Source: a virus. Taken from it: a stretch of 50,798 nucleotides of DNA. The notes beneath the pieces were generated by a model, which saw only the letters and a program-made list of their open reading frames with translations, was not told where the DNA came from and did not search any database. Location: IMG/VR virus record IMGVR_UViG_3300050821_005831, positions 1 to 50,798 of that record, one strand, 5' to 3'. Of the stretch, positions 37,352-45,540 are shown piece after piece. The stretch's first letter is position 1. The number at the start of each line of letters is the position of its first letter. Made by a program: the position numbers and the translations under genes.

Positions 37352-38887
37352 TCAAGTTGCAATGCCTTCAACGATCGTTTTCAACAGGTCCTCGCCTGAC
37401 GCGTGAAACTCGAGAATCTGTTCGTCAACAGTGCCTTTGCAAATCATATCGATCAGGAACACGCTCTTATATTTCGAATGTTGTCGCTCGACACGTCGCT
37501 CTGCCTGCTTGCGCATGATTGCCGAAACGGGAGACTCGTAAAAGATTCCATACTGCGCAACCTGAAGGTTCAGTCCCATCACCATGCTGTTCTGCAATAT
37601 GCAGACGCGGATGTTGTCGTCATCGTCAAACACGCTCAACGCTTTCGCAGGATCTTTCGTGCGACCATCGACCGCGACGAACGCAATGCCAGCCTTCTTA
37701 AGCTCGGCAGCAATTCGATCGATTGAGTATGTGTACTCGACATAGACGACGGACTTGCTGGTTGGTGCGATGCTCTCGAGATCGGCCATCAACATATCCA
37801 GCTTGGGATTGTTGGCGAACGCGTATTGAGCCCGCGTCCCCGTATCATCGTCCTTGTAGCCGAGGAACCCGGATGAGATCTGCCGCATTCTCAGGAACGT
37901 GTTTTTGCATTCCTGATAATTACCACGCGCAGCTATCAACGCATCCCGAGCCTTTTGGTAATATGCGTTAGCATCCTCTGGAAGATCGATGACGCGTGGT
38001 ATTCGATTAACGGCGGGGAGGTCGGCTTGGTTGGCTTTATATCGGATGGAACGATTTTGTAGAAATGTATGTAATAGTTTCTTTTTGCGTTGATTGAACG
38101 TGTGGTCATAACCGCCCCATTGATTTTGGACTGAGTTAAAGAACGCTGCACGGAATAAACCGAGAGTTTCGCCCAACGTCGTGCCATTGTCAATCAGATA
38201 CATTTGGCTCCAGATGTCACTCGGATCAGTCCCGAATGGTGTCCCGGTGAGTCCGAACACGATGGGGACCCTCTTCGCAAGTTGCCTACAAATTCGGTAC
38301 GGTAACGCGCGGGGATTCTTAACCGCGGTGCTCTCGTCCATGATCAGCCCATCGAAACGACCAATGATGCGCTTGACCAGCTTCCTATCGGGCTTGAGTT
38401 TGTTTTTACCCTTGCGATTTTGCACCTTGACGCAGAGCATTCGAACGAAGCCAGCATAGGTATCAACGAACAGCAGCGATTGCTTCTCTAGCTGCTGCCA
38501 TTTGTGTTTTGACGATCCTTCCAGGACTTCAATCGTCGTCTTGGGTGAATGCTTCTCGACCTGTTTCGCCCATGCATGTTTGTTCGCGCGACGTGGAACG
38601 AGCACCAACACGGATTCGACGGTGCCGGCCTTGCGGAAATATCGCGCGAGTGCGATCGACAAGAATGTCTTGCCGACACCCGTGTCTGCGAGGAACAGGA
38701 ACTTTTGGTATTGAGCGCCTAGGAGAAAACAGACCTTTTGTGCTCGCTGCAGCTTGAACCATATCGGAGGCTTCACAGAAAGGCGTCGCATCGCCTGATC
38801 TAATTCGGCGCGCTTCTTCCGCTTCCATATCGAGTTATCAATGCGTGGACGCGCAAGGTACTTGCTGATGGCCTGCTTCGTGATCAT
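37352..38887 (-). CDS. SNF2/superfamily 2 helicase
   Basis: A 511-residue SF2 ATPase. Motif I is FLADTGVGKTF near residue 70, motif II DGLIMDESTAVKNP, motif III GLTGTPFG, and the second RecA domain has VYVEYTYSIDRIAAELKKAG, a motif V-like QNSMVMGLNLQVA and motif VI QAERRVERQHS. It may translocate on DNA and remodel recombination or replication forks, like T4 UvsW. Overlaps the upstream gene by four bases. Confidence 0.9.
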   Translation of the reverse strand: MITKQAISKYLARPRIDNSIWKRKKRAELDQAMRRLSVKPPIWFKLQRAQKVCFLLGAQYQKFLFLADTGVGKTFLSIALARYFRKAGTVESVLVLVPRRANKHAWAKQVEKHSPKTTIEVLEGSSKHKWQQLEKQSLLFVDTYAGFVRMLCVKVQNRKGKNKLKPDRKLVKRIIGRFDGLIMDESTAVKNPRALPYRICRQLAKRVPIVFGLTGTPFGTDPSDIWSQMYLIDNGTTLGETLGLFRAAFFNSVQNQWGGYDHTFNQRKKKLLHTFLQNRSIRYKANQADLPAVNRIPRVIDLPEDANAYYQKARDALIAARGNYQECKNTFLRMRQISSGFLGYKDDDTGTRAQYAFANNPKLDMLMADLESIAPTSKSVVYVEYTYSIDRIAAELKKAGIAFVAVDGRTKDPAKALSVFDDDDNIRVCILQNSMVMGLNLQVAQYGIFYESPVSAIMRKQAERRVERQHSKYKSVFLIDMICKGTVDEQILEFHASGEDLLKTIVEGIAT

Positions 38888-39183
38888 TTACCGCTTAGCA
38901 CTTTCAGGATCACAGGCCTGTTGCAGAGCTTCAGCCAGCTCTTGATATGATGAATTAAAATCTTAGGATCCACATCCTCGAACTCAGGCTCCGGAGCCAG
39001 ATCGTCGGCTATTTCTTCCACGGTCGCGCCGTAAAGGTATCCTCCGCGTTCAAACCATCCCCATATCTGAGCATCGATAAGACTGTCAAAGACGTCCATC
39101 CTCACTTGCTCATCCTTTAATTCTTCAATCTGCTTTTCCAACCAGGCGATATATTTCGCATCGGTCATAGACATCATTTTCAA
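38884..39183 (-). CDS. small acidic protein between two helicases
   Basis: A 99-residue acidic protein. The first 35 residues (KYIAWLEKQIEELKDEQVRM) form a helical segment; the rest includes WGWFERGGYLYGATVEEIAD. Several Met residues near the start make the exact N-terminus uncertain. Four-base overlaps on both sides. No family recognised; possibly a helicase partner. Confidence 0.6.
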   Translation of the reverse strand: MKMMSMTDAKYIAWLEKQIEELKDEQVRMDVFDSLIDAQIWGWFERGGYLYGATVEEIADDLAPEPEFEDVDPKILIHHIKSWLKLCNRPVILKVLSGK

Positions 39184-40634
39184 TCTCCGTCATCGTCCTC
39201 ATCCTCGTTGGAAATAACCTCGTCTTCATCAGGAGCAACCTCCTTCAGGCGATCCCAATATTTGTCGTCCAGGAACATCGACTGCAACGCGAATTGACCA
39301 GTCTCATATTTTTGCGTTAACAGCACACCAAACTTATCCTGCTCGTCGCGCGCCTTTGATACATACAAGCGAGCCAATCCCAATTTACGCTCGGGATCTG
39401 TCGCTGAGTATGTGAGAATCATGTCCGACGTTTGCACAATCGACCAGTCTTCGGAGATGTGAGTCGTTTGCACTGTTGCAGCCTTTGCTCCTTCGCGCGA
39501 TATCTGATGAGTGAACACGCCTGCCATATTGCGTTCGATCATGATGCCACGGATTTCTTCAAACGCCCTGCCTAGCGATATGCGGTAGTTCTTCGGATCG
39601 TGGTTCATCAGATAGGGAGCGTCAATGATCACGAGATCGGGAATGAATTTTTCGACAAGTTCTAGATTGTCGAGATAGGCGCGTAATGCATTCATGGTCA
39701 ATGAGCGTGTCGGGAACCGTTTGATGATTAAGTTCTCAAGCTTACTGCCAAGCAATTCAAAATGCGCCTCAAGCTCCATGCGAATATCGGGACTGTCCAT
39801 CGAGAATGGAACGGCATAGTTCTCCTTCTCGATGGCTTGCAGCTTGCCCAATGAATTGATTTTGAGCCGGGGTAGCTCTACGCTTTCGACCTCGCGCCGT
39901 GTGATCGCCAACAACGATTGGTAGTATCGTTGCATGACCTGCTCTTCACTCATCTCAAGCGAGATGTGCAGGACCTTCTTGCGTTGCAGCACCGCAACCT
40001 TGCCGATATGGATCACACCCCATGATTTACCATAACCTGATGGTGCAAGGATCATAAACGTCGCACCACGCATCGGCACGATCCTGCGATCATCTAGCGG
40101 CGGAATGCCGAGCTTGAATTCCCCTTCCAATTTTTCCATGTATTGCAGCACCCGATCGATCTCTGTCAATCGAAGGCCCGGATTGAAGTCGAACTCGCGC
40201 GTGGTCGTGATTTTGTATAGCAGCTCTTCAACGTCTCTTATGCCAAGCTCTTTCTGTGACGATAGAGTTTCTGCCGCCTGCATGATCGTTCCTTCCATCT
40301 TTTTCAGACGGAGGAAGTTACGGCAGGAATCGACAATGTACCGTGTGTTGATGCCTTTCGCGGAATCTGACATGGCAAAGAGGATCTGTCGAAAGTTGCG
40401 GGCCTTGCGGTTGGAGTCGTCGCTGATGATATCCGTGACAAGGTCCGCAGTGTGATCCTTCGGTGCGATGCCATACTCTTTCCAATATACCAAAGCGCGC
40501 TCTGCGATGACGCGATAATCCCCGCCGAACATCGCGGGATCGATCAGGTTGGCGACAATTCGACCATGCTCGTCGTTATGGCATAGCAATGTGATCAATG
40601 ATTCTTGCAGTGCGTTGTTGAAATGCTCAGCCAT
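39180..40634 (-). CDS. replicative DNA helicase (DnaB/gp41-like)
   Basis: A 484-residue RecA-type hexameric helicase. The N-terminal helical domain is followed by Walker A ILAPSGYGKSW near residue 200, LHISLEMSEEQVMQRYY (the typical DnaB SLEMS segment), Walker B LVIIDAPYLM and the sensor segment GVFTHQISREG. A very acidic tail ends the protein. It should unwind the phage replication fork with the primase of 23777-24703. Confidence 0.92.
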   Translation of the reverse strand: MAEHFNNALQESLITLLCHNDEHGRIVANLIDPAMFGGDYRVIAERALVYWKEYGIAPKDHTADLVTDIISDDSNRKARNFRQILFAMSDSAKGINTRYIVDSCRNFLRLKKMEGTIMQAAETLSSQKELGIRDVEELLYKITTTREFDFNPGLRLTEIDRVLQYMEKLEGEFKLGIPPLDDRRIVPMRGATFMILAPSGYGKSWGVIHIGKVAVLQRKKVLHISLEMSEEQVMQRYYQSLLAITRREVESVELPRLKINSLGKLQAIEKENYAVPFSMDSPDIRMELEAHFELLGSKLENLIIKRFPTRSLTMNALRAYLDNLELVEKFIPDLVIIDAPYLMNHDPKNYRISLGRAFEEIRGIMIERNMAGVFTHQISREGAKAATVQTTHISEDWSIVQTSDMILTYSATDPERKLGLARLYVSKARDEQDKFGVLLTQKYETGQFALQSMFLDDKYWDRLKEVAPDEDEVISNEDEDDDGD

Positions 40635-40995
40635 CTATTTCCTCAACCTTCACCTTTGCGGCACGCGCCTTCTTGACCATATCGGCAGTTCCCTTACCAC
40701 CGGGGAATGCGAGCACAAGGTCTGGCTTGCCTTCTTCCAACATTTGCGCATTGCGTTTTGGCCCCGCAGATAGACCATACGATTTCCAATCTGCCCTAAA
40801 GCCCATGAATGAAAATCCTGGTAGATAATTTTGGGCCCACCTGCGGGCAAGGGTATCAGCTCCGCGCGCTCCTCCCGAAATTAGAACGAAGCAGTTCTGC
40901 TCCTCATGGGATAGGCTGTAATAAAGATCGCCTAGCACCTCAGACACTTTTTTATAGTCGTGGTAATCACGACCACCGCAAACGAGGACTCTCAT
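40627..40995 (-). CDS. SLOG-domain protein (DUF2493/YspA-like)
   Basis: A 122-residue Rossmann-like protein: RVLVCGGRDYHDYKKV, ISGGARGADTLARRWA, ADWKSYGLSAGPKRNAQML and DLVLAFPGGKGTADMV match the YspA-type SLOG family, which is predicted to bind nucleotides or nucleotide-derived signals. It lies at the 3' side of several small genes and upstream of the helicase. Role in the phage unknown. Confidence 0.85.
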   Translation of the reverse strand: MRVLVCGGRDYHDYKKVSEVLGDLYYSLSHEEQNCFVLISGGARGADTLARRWAQNYLPGFSFMGFRADWKSYGLSAGPKRNAQMLEEGKPDLVLAFPGGKGTADMVKKARAAKVKVEEIDG

Positions 40996-41162
40996 TCGGC
41001 CTCTTCCTCGGCAATGAATTTCAGATATTTTTCACCCGCTGGTGTGAGATACAACCTACCTCCGACGAATACACCAAATCCCGACAACACGGTTGCGATG
41101 ATAGGACTGGAGTCAGCGAGCAATTCGAACACCACTTGTTGCAAGGCCTGGATTGCAATCAT
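40992..41162 (-). CDS. 56-residue membrane-associated protein
   Basis: Missed by length filters but supported by ATGA overlaps on both sides. Residues 17-38 (SSPIIATVLSGFGVFVGGRL) are moderately hydrophobic, followed by YLTPAGEKYLKFIAEEEAE, a motif like the wing of a small HTH. Function unknown. Confidence 0.6.
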   Translation of the reverse strand: MIAIQALQQVVFELLADSSPIIATVLSGFGVFVGGRLYLTPAGEKYLKFIAEEEAE

Positions 41163-41449
41163 TGCGTTGGACCGTAGTCGATGAAATCACCCAACCTGCC
41201 GCTTTCGATAATCTCGGTAAGCAACAACTCAACCCGATCATATATGTCTGCAATAGCCATGTCGAAGCTTTCGGGTTTTACAAAGCATACCAACACGCCC
41301 GAGACAAACAGGCTCAAAAAATCGATCATGTCATCCCCGCCGATTTTATATTTGTTGGCTATGGGGCGAACATGATCATTCCACAGGTCTTGCGCAAGCT
41401 TGCCCAACAGCTCGTCCTTCTTCTCATCGCTCAATGTAATTGTCATCAT
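41159..41449 (-). CDS. small helical protein
   Basis: A 96-residue acidic helical protein (ITLSDEKKDELLGKLAQDLW) with a hydrophobic middle (MIDFLSLFVSGVLVCFV). Start ATG 41449, preceded by GAGGA. Overlaps neighbours on both sides. No family recognised. Confidence 0.6.
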   Translation of the reverse strand: MMTITLSDEKKDELLGKLAQDLWNDHVRPIANKYKIGGDDMIDFLSLFVSGVLVCFVKPESFDMAIADIYDRVELLLTEIIESGRLGDFIDYGPTQ

Positions 41450-41574
41450 CTATCCTCCTCGTATGCCGTGCCCGGTACTATCCAATGACACAGTGACGGC
41501 CATTTCTGACTTCCGTAGATCACGAGATCGCCATCCTCTGGATCATCCAAAATTGTGCGGAAAAAATAGCTCAT
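41446..41574 (-). CDS. 42-residue hypothetical protein
   Basis: Starts MSYFFRTILDDPEDGDLV at ATG 41574, with GGGAG 5 bases upstream and an ATGA overlap with the queE stop. The longer frame to 41658 reads into queE and is rejected. Acidic, probably a small beta fold (VIYGSQKWPSLCHWIV). Confidence 0.6.
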   Translation of the reverse strand: MSYFFRTILDDPEDGDLVIYGSQKWPSLCHWIVPGTAYEEDR

Positions 41575-42272
41575 GGCACTCCCGCTATCTTGTGTGTCTG
41601 GATCGATAATATGTAACCATACTTCATTGCAATGTAAACGGCTGCATTGATGTTCCATCTGTTCGCTGCATCGTCCTGCTCATCACAGGGCTGGACGTAA
41701 ATAGGAACATCCTTGCCGCGATAGATCTTCGTTCCTACGCCTGCGGTCTGCGTCGATTTGACGGGCAGGCCGTCATCGTCACTCGTCTCTCCTGCCCGGA
41801 TGATGTACTTAAAGGCGCTGATCAATGGAACGATGTCTCGATTGAGCCCCGGTGTCTTAGGTGAGCATATGATCTTATTGCTCATGCTGGGAAACAATTC
41901 CACAAGTTCTGGATAGAATGTCGTGCCTGCCGTCTCTACCGATACGCGAAAGCCAGCCTTGTTGCACAGCTCGACAAGCGGGTTGATGTTCTGCAGCAAC
42001 GGCTCGCCTCCCGTGATGACAACGAGGTCCATCTTTGGATAAGGCTTTGCTTCCTTGACGATCGCGTCCATGACGTATTGAAAGCCCATCACCTCGCCCG
42101 TCTCGAATTCCGTATCGCAGAAGTAGCAACGCAGATTGCATTTGGATAATCGAACGAAGATGGCAGGCACTCCCGCGTCAGGCCCCTCGCCTTGAATGGT
42201 CGCGAAGATAGAATTGACCATCAACGAGAGTGACGATCGGAATGGACTGCTAACCGCGTTTTTACCGAACAT
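41571..42272 (-). CDS. queE: 7-carboxy-7-deazaguanine synthase QueE
   Basis: A radical SAM enzyme that makes the deazapurine ring, the third step to preQ0. It opens with MFGKNAV as many QueE proteins do, then FATIQGEGPDAGVPAIFVRL, the cluster motif CNLRCYFCDTEF (Cx3Cx2C), VVITGGEPLLQ and VSVETAGT. Length 233 is normal. It is encoded far from queC, queD and folE, in the helicase operon. Confidence 0.95.
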   Translation of the reverse strand: MFGKNAVSSPFRSSLSLMVNSIFATIQGEGPDAGVPAIFVRLSKCNLRCYFCDTEFETGEVMGFQYVMDAIVKEAKPYPKMDLVVITGGEPLLQNINPLVELCNKAGFRVSVETAGTTFYPELVELFPSMSNKIICSPKTPGLNRDIVPLISAFKYIIRAGETSDDDGLPVKSTQTAGVGTKIYRGKDVPIYVQPCDEQDDAANRWNINAAVYIAMKYGYILSIQTHKIAGVP

Positions 42273-42275
42273 TTC

Positions 42276-42467
42276 TTATTGTTCCCTAAATGCCGTAATG
42301 AACGTTTCTCCGCACGACCAACATTTGATTGTGGGCTTGGCTATCAGCGTCATAAGGTCATCACACATAAACCAATTGGAAGTCACACAGTGTGGACATC
42401 GCATTCGTGCTGTAACAGGACAGTCAGGACCTGCTTCTATTTGGTCTTTGTAACCTTGGTGTATCAT
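42276..42467 (-). CDS. 63-residue zinc-ribbon protein
   Basis: Two CxxC pairs, RCPHCVTSNWF and KCWSCGETF, separated by about 22 residues, form a classical zinc ribbon. It directly precedes queE in the operon. Could be an RNA or DNA adaptor; function unknown. Confidence 0.7.
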   Translation of the reverse strand: MIHQGYKDQIEAGPDCPVTARMRCPHCVTSNWFMCDDLMTLIAKPTIKCWSCGETFITAFREQ

Positions 42468-42506
42468 CTGCCCGCTCCTTGCTCGAATAATTCGTCAACA
42501 TCCTAA

Positions 42507-42989
42507 TCATACGACAACGAGCGATCCCGCGATAACTTTTAAAAGCCCATACCGCGCATAATTTGGAAACGCGCGATTGATTGCCGCAGGAATGCGGTGG
42601 ATGCAGCGTATAGCACTGCCGGGCGTAATCGTGACACCAATTTGTTGAAGATCATTAACCATCAGAGTTGTCCCCACCTTTAGCACCGCATAACGTTCTT
42701 GCTTCGTCAGTCCGTCACAAAACTTGATCAAGACAGACATCTTCATCGTGAATTCCGAACCCTTCGCAGCATTGCGCAAGACCTGATATGGAGCTGGACA
42801 GCCAATGGCCTCGAGCGCATCATGAAGAATACGAAGCATCATTTCCTTTTCAGGATTGATGGGAGGCTCATTGATCGATGCAATGTGGCTGTGTCCTAAT
42901 TGCCTCAAAGCAGTTATGGCACGAAGCAGATCGTCTAGTTCATGTGGATTGAGACTTGTGAGAGCTTTCTTGATTTCAGATAAGGTCAT
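42507..42989 (-). CDS. helical hypothetical protein, first gene of the operon
   Basis: A 160-residue protein starting MTLSEIKKALTSLNPHEL. It is helical, with KMSVLIKFCDGLTKQERYAV and the C-terminal half rich in Ala, Ile and Arg. No family recognised. It begins the leftward operon after the gene-free control region, so it is likely an early gene. Confidence 0.65.
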   Translation of the reverse strand: MTLSEIKKALTSLNPHELDDLLRAITALRQLGHSHIASINEPPINPEKEMMLRILHDALEAIGCPAPYQVLRNAAKGSEFTMKMSVLIKFCDGLTKQERYAVLKVGTTLMVNDLQQIGVTITPGSAIRCIHRIPAAINRAFPNYARYGLLKVIAGSLVVV

Positions 42990-43582
42990 TTTTTCAATAC
43001 CCGATTTGCCTTGAAACTCAATTGTAACCTAAGACTGAAGGGTCTCCCTTAAATTGTAATTTTTTATTTGCCACTCGGTTTATCCGAGGCACGGTGAAAC
43101 ACCCGTAGGGTCTACCATAAAATATAATGGTACCCCTAGGAGTTCCAACCGTGTCGTTTGTTTGCCACTTCGGAAACCACGAAGCACGTTTGTATGTCGT
43201 CCAAACATGACACATTGCTGATCATGCTCCGCCTCGGGTGACGACAACTCAACCAACCCTTCCCCCTAATAAGGCTCGCCAGTGGGGGCTTCTTCGCTAT
43301 CATCGGACCCTGCCGTTGGTCCCTGCGATCCGATGACCTTACAGAAGGATGTCTCACGACACGCTTCGAAAACACATACGCGGATTTATTCGACGTCTGT
43401 GGAAAAATATTTTGTTTGCGCCTGCGAAAGGGATCGCGTACGCTAGTGTTCAATTTGGGGATGCAGGAACGCATCCTTCAGTGGGACGGGGAATTCAGAA
43501 CATTGTGGTTCTCTGGTAAGCGCACGTTGCGCTAACTCCGCGGTATGATCAATCATTGGTAACATAGGAAGAGAGGGACGGG
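42990..43582. promoter_or_regulatory. 593-base divergent control region without genes
   Basis: No convincing gene. It contains the operator-like repeat TACCAT-8 bases-ATGGTA (43113-43132) overlapping a possible leftward promoter (TTGGAA, 16 bases, TATATT on the - strand), a hairpin TGCC..TCGG/CCGA..GGCA (about 43068-43092), an inverted repeat CATCGGA/TCCGATG (43301-43335), and near its right end GTATGATCAA (43543-43552) with AACATAGG, a box repeated at 45516-45533. It probably carries the early divergent promoters. Confidence 0.6.
43113..43132. promoter_or_regulatory. palindromic operator-like site
   Basis: TACCAT and ATGGTA arms 8 bases apart. The same arms with 9 bases between them occur at 37250-37270. 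Both lie in control regions beside leftward promoters, so a shared phage repressor is likely. Confidence 0.5.
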
Positions 43583-44065
43583 ATGAAATATCATCGAGAG
43601 TTTACGCTATCGTCGTGCCATTTCAATGGTGCGGACATCTACAAGACGTGGAACGAGATCAAGCAGCCTCATCGAGAAGACCCTGATGCGCTTAAGAATG
43701 CATTCAGGACCGTGCTCACGGGTATTCACGGTCACAACTTTAAGATTGTCGTTGACGTTGAGAATGATTTTGATCCGCGCGACGACTATCTCGTGGACGA
43801 TATTGAGATAGAGAGTGTCGTTATGCAATGGCACAATACGAACCTGTCACTGCATCCCGATTTTGAAAACAAGAAATTGCGGGCAACAACGGAGAACATG
43901 GCACACCTGCTTGTTCGCAAACTTGCACACCAGCTGACAAAACATGAGAACCTAGCAGCGCCTGGTTCAATGGTTTGTGTTGTCGTCCATGAAACGGCAG
44001 ACATCTATGCCGAGGCGGCGATTGGTCTTGAGTACTATGTCCATCAAAATGGATACGCAACGTGA
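43583..44065 (+). CDS. QueD/PTPS-like protein lacking the catalytic cysteine
   Basis: A 160-residue protein of the 6-pyruvoyltetrahydropterin synthase fold. The zinc ligands are kept (SSCHFN and IHGHNFK), as are the ATTENMAHLL segment and the Glu in VVVHETADIY. The Cys that normally stands four residues before HGH is missing (TVLTGIHGH), and the DHxxLN motif is altered to HNTNLSLHPDF. It may have another pterin or deazapurine function or be a partner of the normal QueD of 21769-22158. GAGAGGGACGGG precedes ATG 43583. Confidence 0.7.
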   Translation: MKYHREFTLSSCHFNGADIYKTWNEIKQPHREDPDALKNAFRTVLTGIHGHNFKIVVDVENDFDPRDDYLVDDIEIESVVMQWHNTNLSLHPDFENKKLRATTENMAHLLVRKLAHQLTKHENLAAPGSMVCVVVHETADIYAEAAIGLEYYVHQNGYAT

Positions 44066-44238
44066 CGGCAAGCAAGACAACAATGGATGATGTGGTGGTC
44101 GTGCTACTGAAGCACGTCCGCCGAGAGAAGGCGATCGCTATTTTCCGGGAACTCCATGAGGTTCCGGGGAATGCGAGTTTTCGAAAGACTGTGGAAGAGA
44201 TATATTCGCGACTCTGTGAAGGTGAATTTGAAATCTAA
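44062..44238 (+). CDS. 58-residue helical protein
   Basis: A GTG start in a GTGA overlap with the QueD-like gene. Helical, basic and acidic residues alternate (VLLKHVRREKAIAIFREL, FRKTVEEIYSRLCEGE). Supported only by coupling and by the clean open frame up to TAA 44236-44238. No family recognised. Confidence 0.5.
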   Translation: MTASKTTMDDVVVVLLKHVRREKAIAIFRELHEVPGNASFRKTVEEIYSRLCEGEFEI

Positions 44239-44251
44239 AGGAGGAGTTCAA

Positions 44252-44719
44252 ATGAAGCAACAGGATCTATCAGAACTAGAGAAGGGCATTGCGCGAGAAA
44301 TTCAGCAGGTGATCTCAGATGAGGGTCGTGCTGCGCCTGGCGCTAGGGTCATGAGGGATATGGTGCGACATGAACCAGCCCTCGTAACCATTCCACAACA
44401 GCTACACCATCACGAACACAAAAAGGGTGCGCTGGATGTAGGCATGTTGTCGGCCGAGGCCGTGACCCAAGAGTTTGAAACGGTGGCACAGGAAGTTGAG
44501 AGCCTTGGTAGGGACTTGAGCGATGTTGCTCAGCGTTGCGTCGAAATGGTGACGGGAATCCATGCCTTGATCGAAGAGGTCAGGAGCACGGCCCAACATT
44601 GCAGGGCAGAGGGCACGAAGTTGTCCAAGCAGGTCGAAGCCTGCACCAAGGCTGCTGACGATGTCCGCGAACAACTGAAAGGCGCACGGAGGAAGCTTGG
44701 TATCACGAATGGCATCTGA
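44252..44719 (+). CDS. long coiled-coil protein
   Basis: A 155-residue protein with AGGAGGAG before ATG 44252; the frame from 44156 begins inside the preceding gene. Residues 65-145 form a continuous heptad-like helix (TVAQEVESLGRDLSDVAQRC, ALIEEVRSTAQHC), resembling methyl-accepting or tape-like coiled coils. No membrane segment. Function unknown. Confidence 0.65.
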   Translation: MKQQDLSELEKGIAREIQQVISDEGRAAPGARVMRDMVRHEPALVTIPQQLHHHEHKKGALDVGMLSAEAVTQEFETVAQEVESLGRDLSDVAQRCVEMVTGIHALIEEVRSTAQHCRAEGTKLSKQVEACTKAADDVREQLKGARRKLGITNGI

Positions 44720-44741
44720 TTGCGAAGCAGGAGAATACAAA

Positions 44742-44909
44742 ATGGAAAGGATACACTCCTTTGAAGAAGCCCAATTGATTGCACGATTGAAAGAACAGGA
44801 TGGAATATTTTTTCTGTGTTTTGCCAATCTTGTTGCGTCTGTCATTCAAATCGTTATTGCACTGATCGCGCTGTTTTACGAAATGGGAGGATTTCATCAT
44901 GGGTATTAG
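44742..44909 (+). CDS. 55-residue membrane protein
   Basis: Starts MERIHSFEEAQLIARLK at ATG 44742 with GGAG upstream. Residues 22-45 form a hydrophobic helix (FFLCFANLVASVIQIVIALI). Part of a run of five tiny membrane proteins up to 45342. Function unknown. Confidence 0.65.
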   Translation: MERIHSFEEAQLIARLKEQDGIFFLCFANLVASVIQIVIALIALFYEMGGFHHGY

Positions 44910-44911
44910 AA

Positions 44912-44986
44912 ATGGTATATAACGCCGTGCCGTGGCTTATCGTCGCGGCACCAATGGTGGTCGCCATTCTCATGTATATAGTGTGA
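44912..44986 (+). CDS. 24-residue membrane peptide
   Basis: MVYNAVPWLIVAAPMVVAIL is almost entirely one hydrophobic helix. It starts two bases after the preceding stop. No strong ribosome binding site of its own. Short, so moderate confidence. Confidence 0.45.
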   Translation: MVYNAVPWLIVAAPMVVAILMYIV

Positions 44987-44998
44987 TAGGAGGCAGGA

Positions 44999-45133
44999 TT
45001 GTTCGACTATCTTGTGGACTTGCTCGAGCTGCTGGGAATTGACACGTTCGAAGAGTACGCAGCGATGTGTGTTGTGACCACGTTCAATTCCCTGCGCTTG
45101 GGGCTTTATCTGGGAAGGTTCACTGTGAGATGA
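44999..45133 (+). CDS. 44-residue protein with TTG start
   Basis: AGGAGGCAGGA stands right before TTG 44999. The protein (FDYLVDLLELLGIDTFEEYA) is amphipathic and ends in a basic segment. A TTG start next to a perfect site is unusual but credible. Function unknown. Confidence 0.5.
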   Translation: MFDYLVDLLELLGIDTFEEYAAMCVVTTFNSLRLGLYLGRFTVR

Positions 45134-45145
45134 TGGAGGGGTCTC

Positions 45146-45235
45146 ATGAGGGAATTGGTGTTGTGGATACAAGTTACAGCCATAGCGTCAGCTATATTCA
45201 TCGTCATGATGCTGATCGGGTTCTACTTCATATAG
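45146..45235 (+). CDS. 29-residue membrane peptide
   Basis: GGAGGGGTCTC precedes ATG 45146. MRELVLWIQVTAIASAIFIV is followed by more hydrophobic residues: a single membrane span. A longer overlapping frame from 45067 lacks a site and looks artificial in its first two thirds. Confidence 0.5.
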   Translation: MRELVLWIQVTAIASAIFIVMMLIGFYFI

Positions 45236-45261
45236 AACGGGCTGCGTATTGGTTCGTTTTG

Positions 45262-45342
45262 ATGCTTGCTGCTTCCGCGTTCTATGTGTCGGCTGCAAGC
45301 TTTGGTACAATGGTAGGAATCATTTTAAGAATTGTCGTGTAA
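45262..45342 (+). CDS. possible 26-residue membrane peptide
   Basis: MLAASAFYVSAASFGTMVGI and further hydrophobic residues suggest a membrane span. No good ribosome binding site; it may be translated by coupling from the preceding peptide or start upstream. Low confidence. Confidence 0.3.
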   Translation: MLAASAFYVSAASFGTMVGIILRIVV

Positions 45343-45348
45343 TCCTCT

Positions 45349-45506
45349 CGCACGATGATAGTGCGGACGGGATCGATAAGGACCACCCCTGCTCCTTTGA
45401 TCCCGTCCAATCTTTGCGGATGGACATCCCCGCTCGAATAATTTCTTATGAACCTCGTTTCCTAAAAATCGCAAGAGCGGACGAGGGCGGTTTATGCCCT
45501 TTTCTC
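45349..45506 (+). terminator. gene-free stretch with hairpins and a short terminator
   Basis: Contains CGCAC/GTGCG (45349-45365), a perfect 10-bp pair GGACGGGATC/GATCCCGTCC (45365-45408), and AGGGC/GCCCT followed by TTTTCTC (45484-45506), the most terminator-like element. It ends the small membrane-protein group. Confidence 0.5.
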
Positions 45507-45540
45507 ATTCGGGCAGTATGATCAAAACATAGGTGCTCAG

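Noticed and set aside
43000-43500. Possible small genes in the divergent region (65- and 112-residue leftward frames)
   Set aside because: No ribosome binding sites, unnatural amino acid composition and overlap with inverted repeats.
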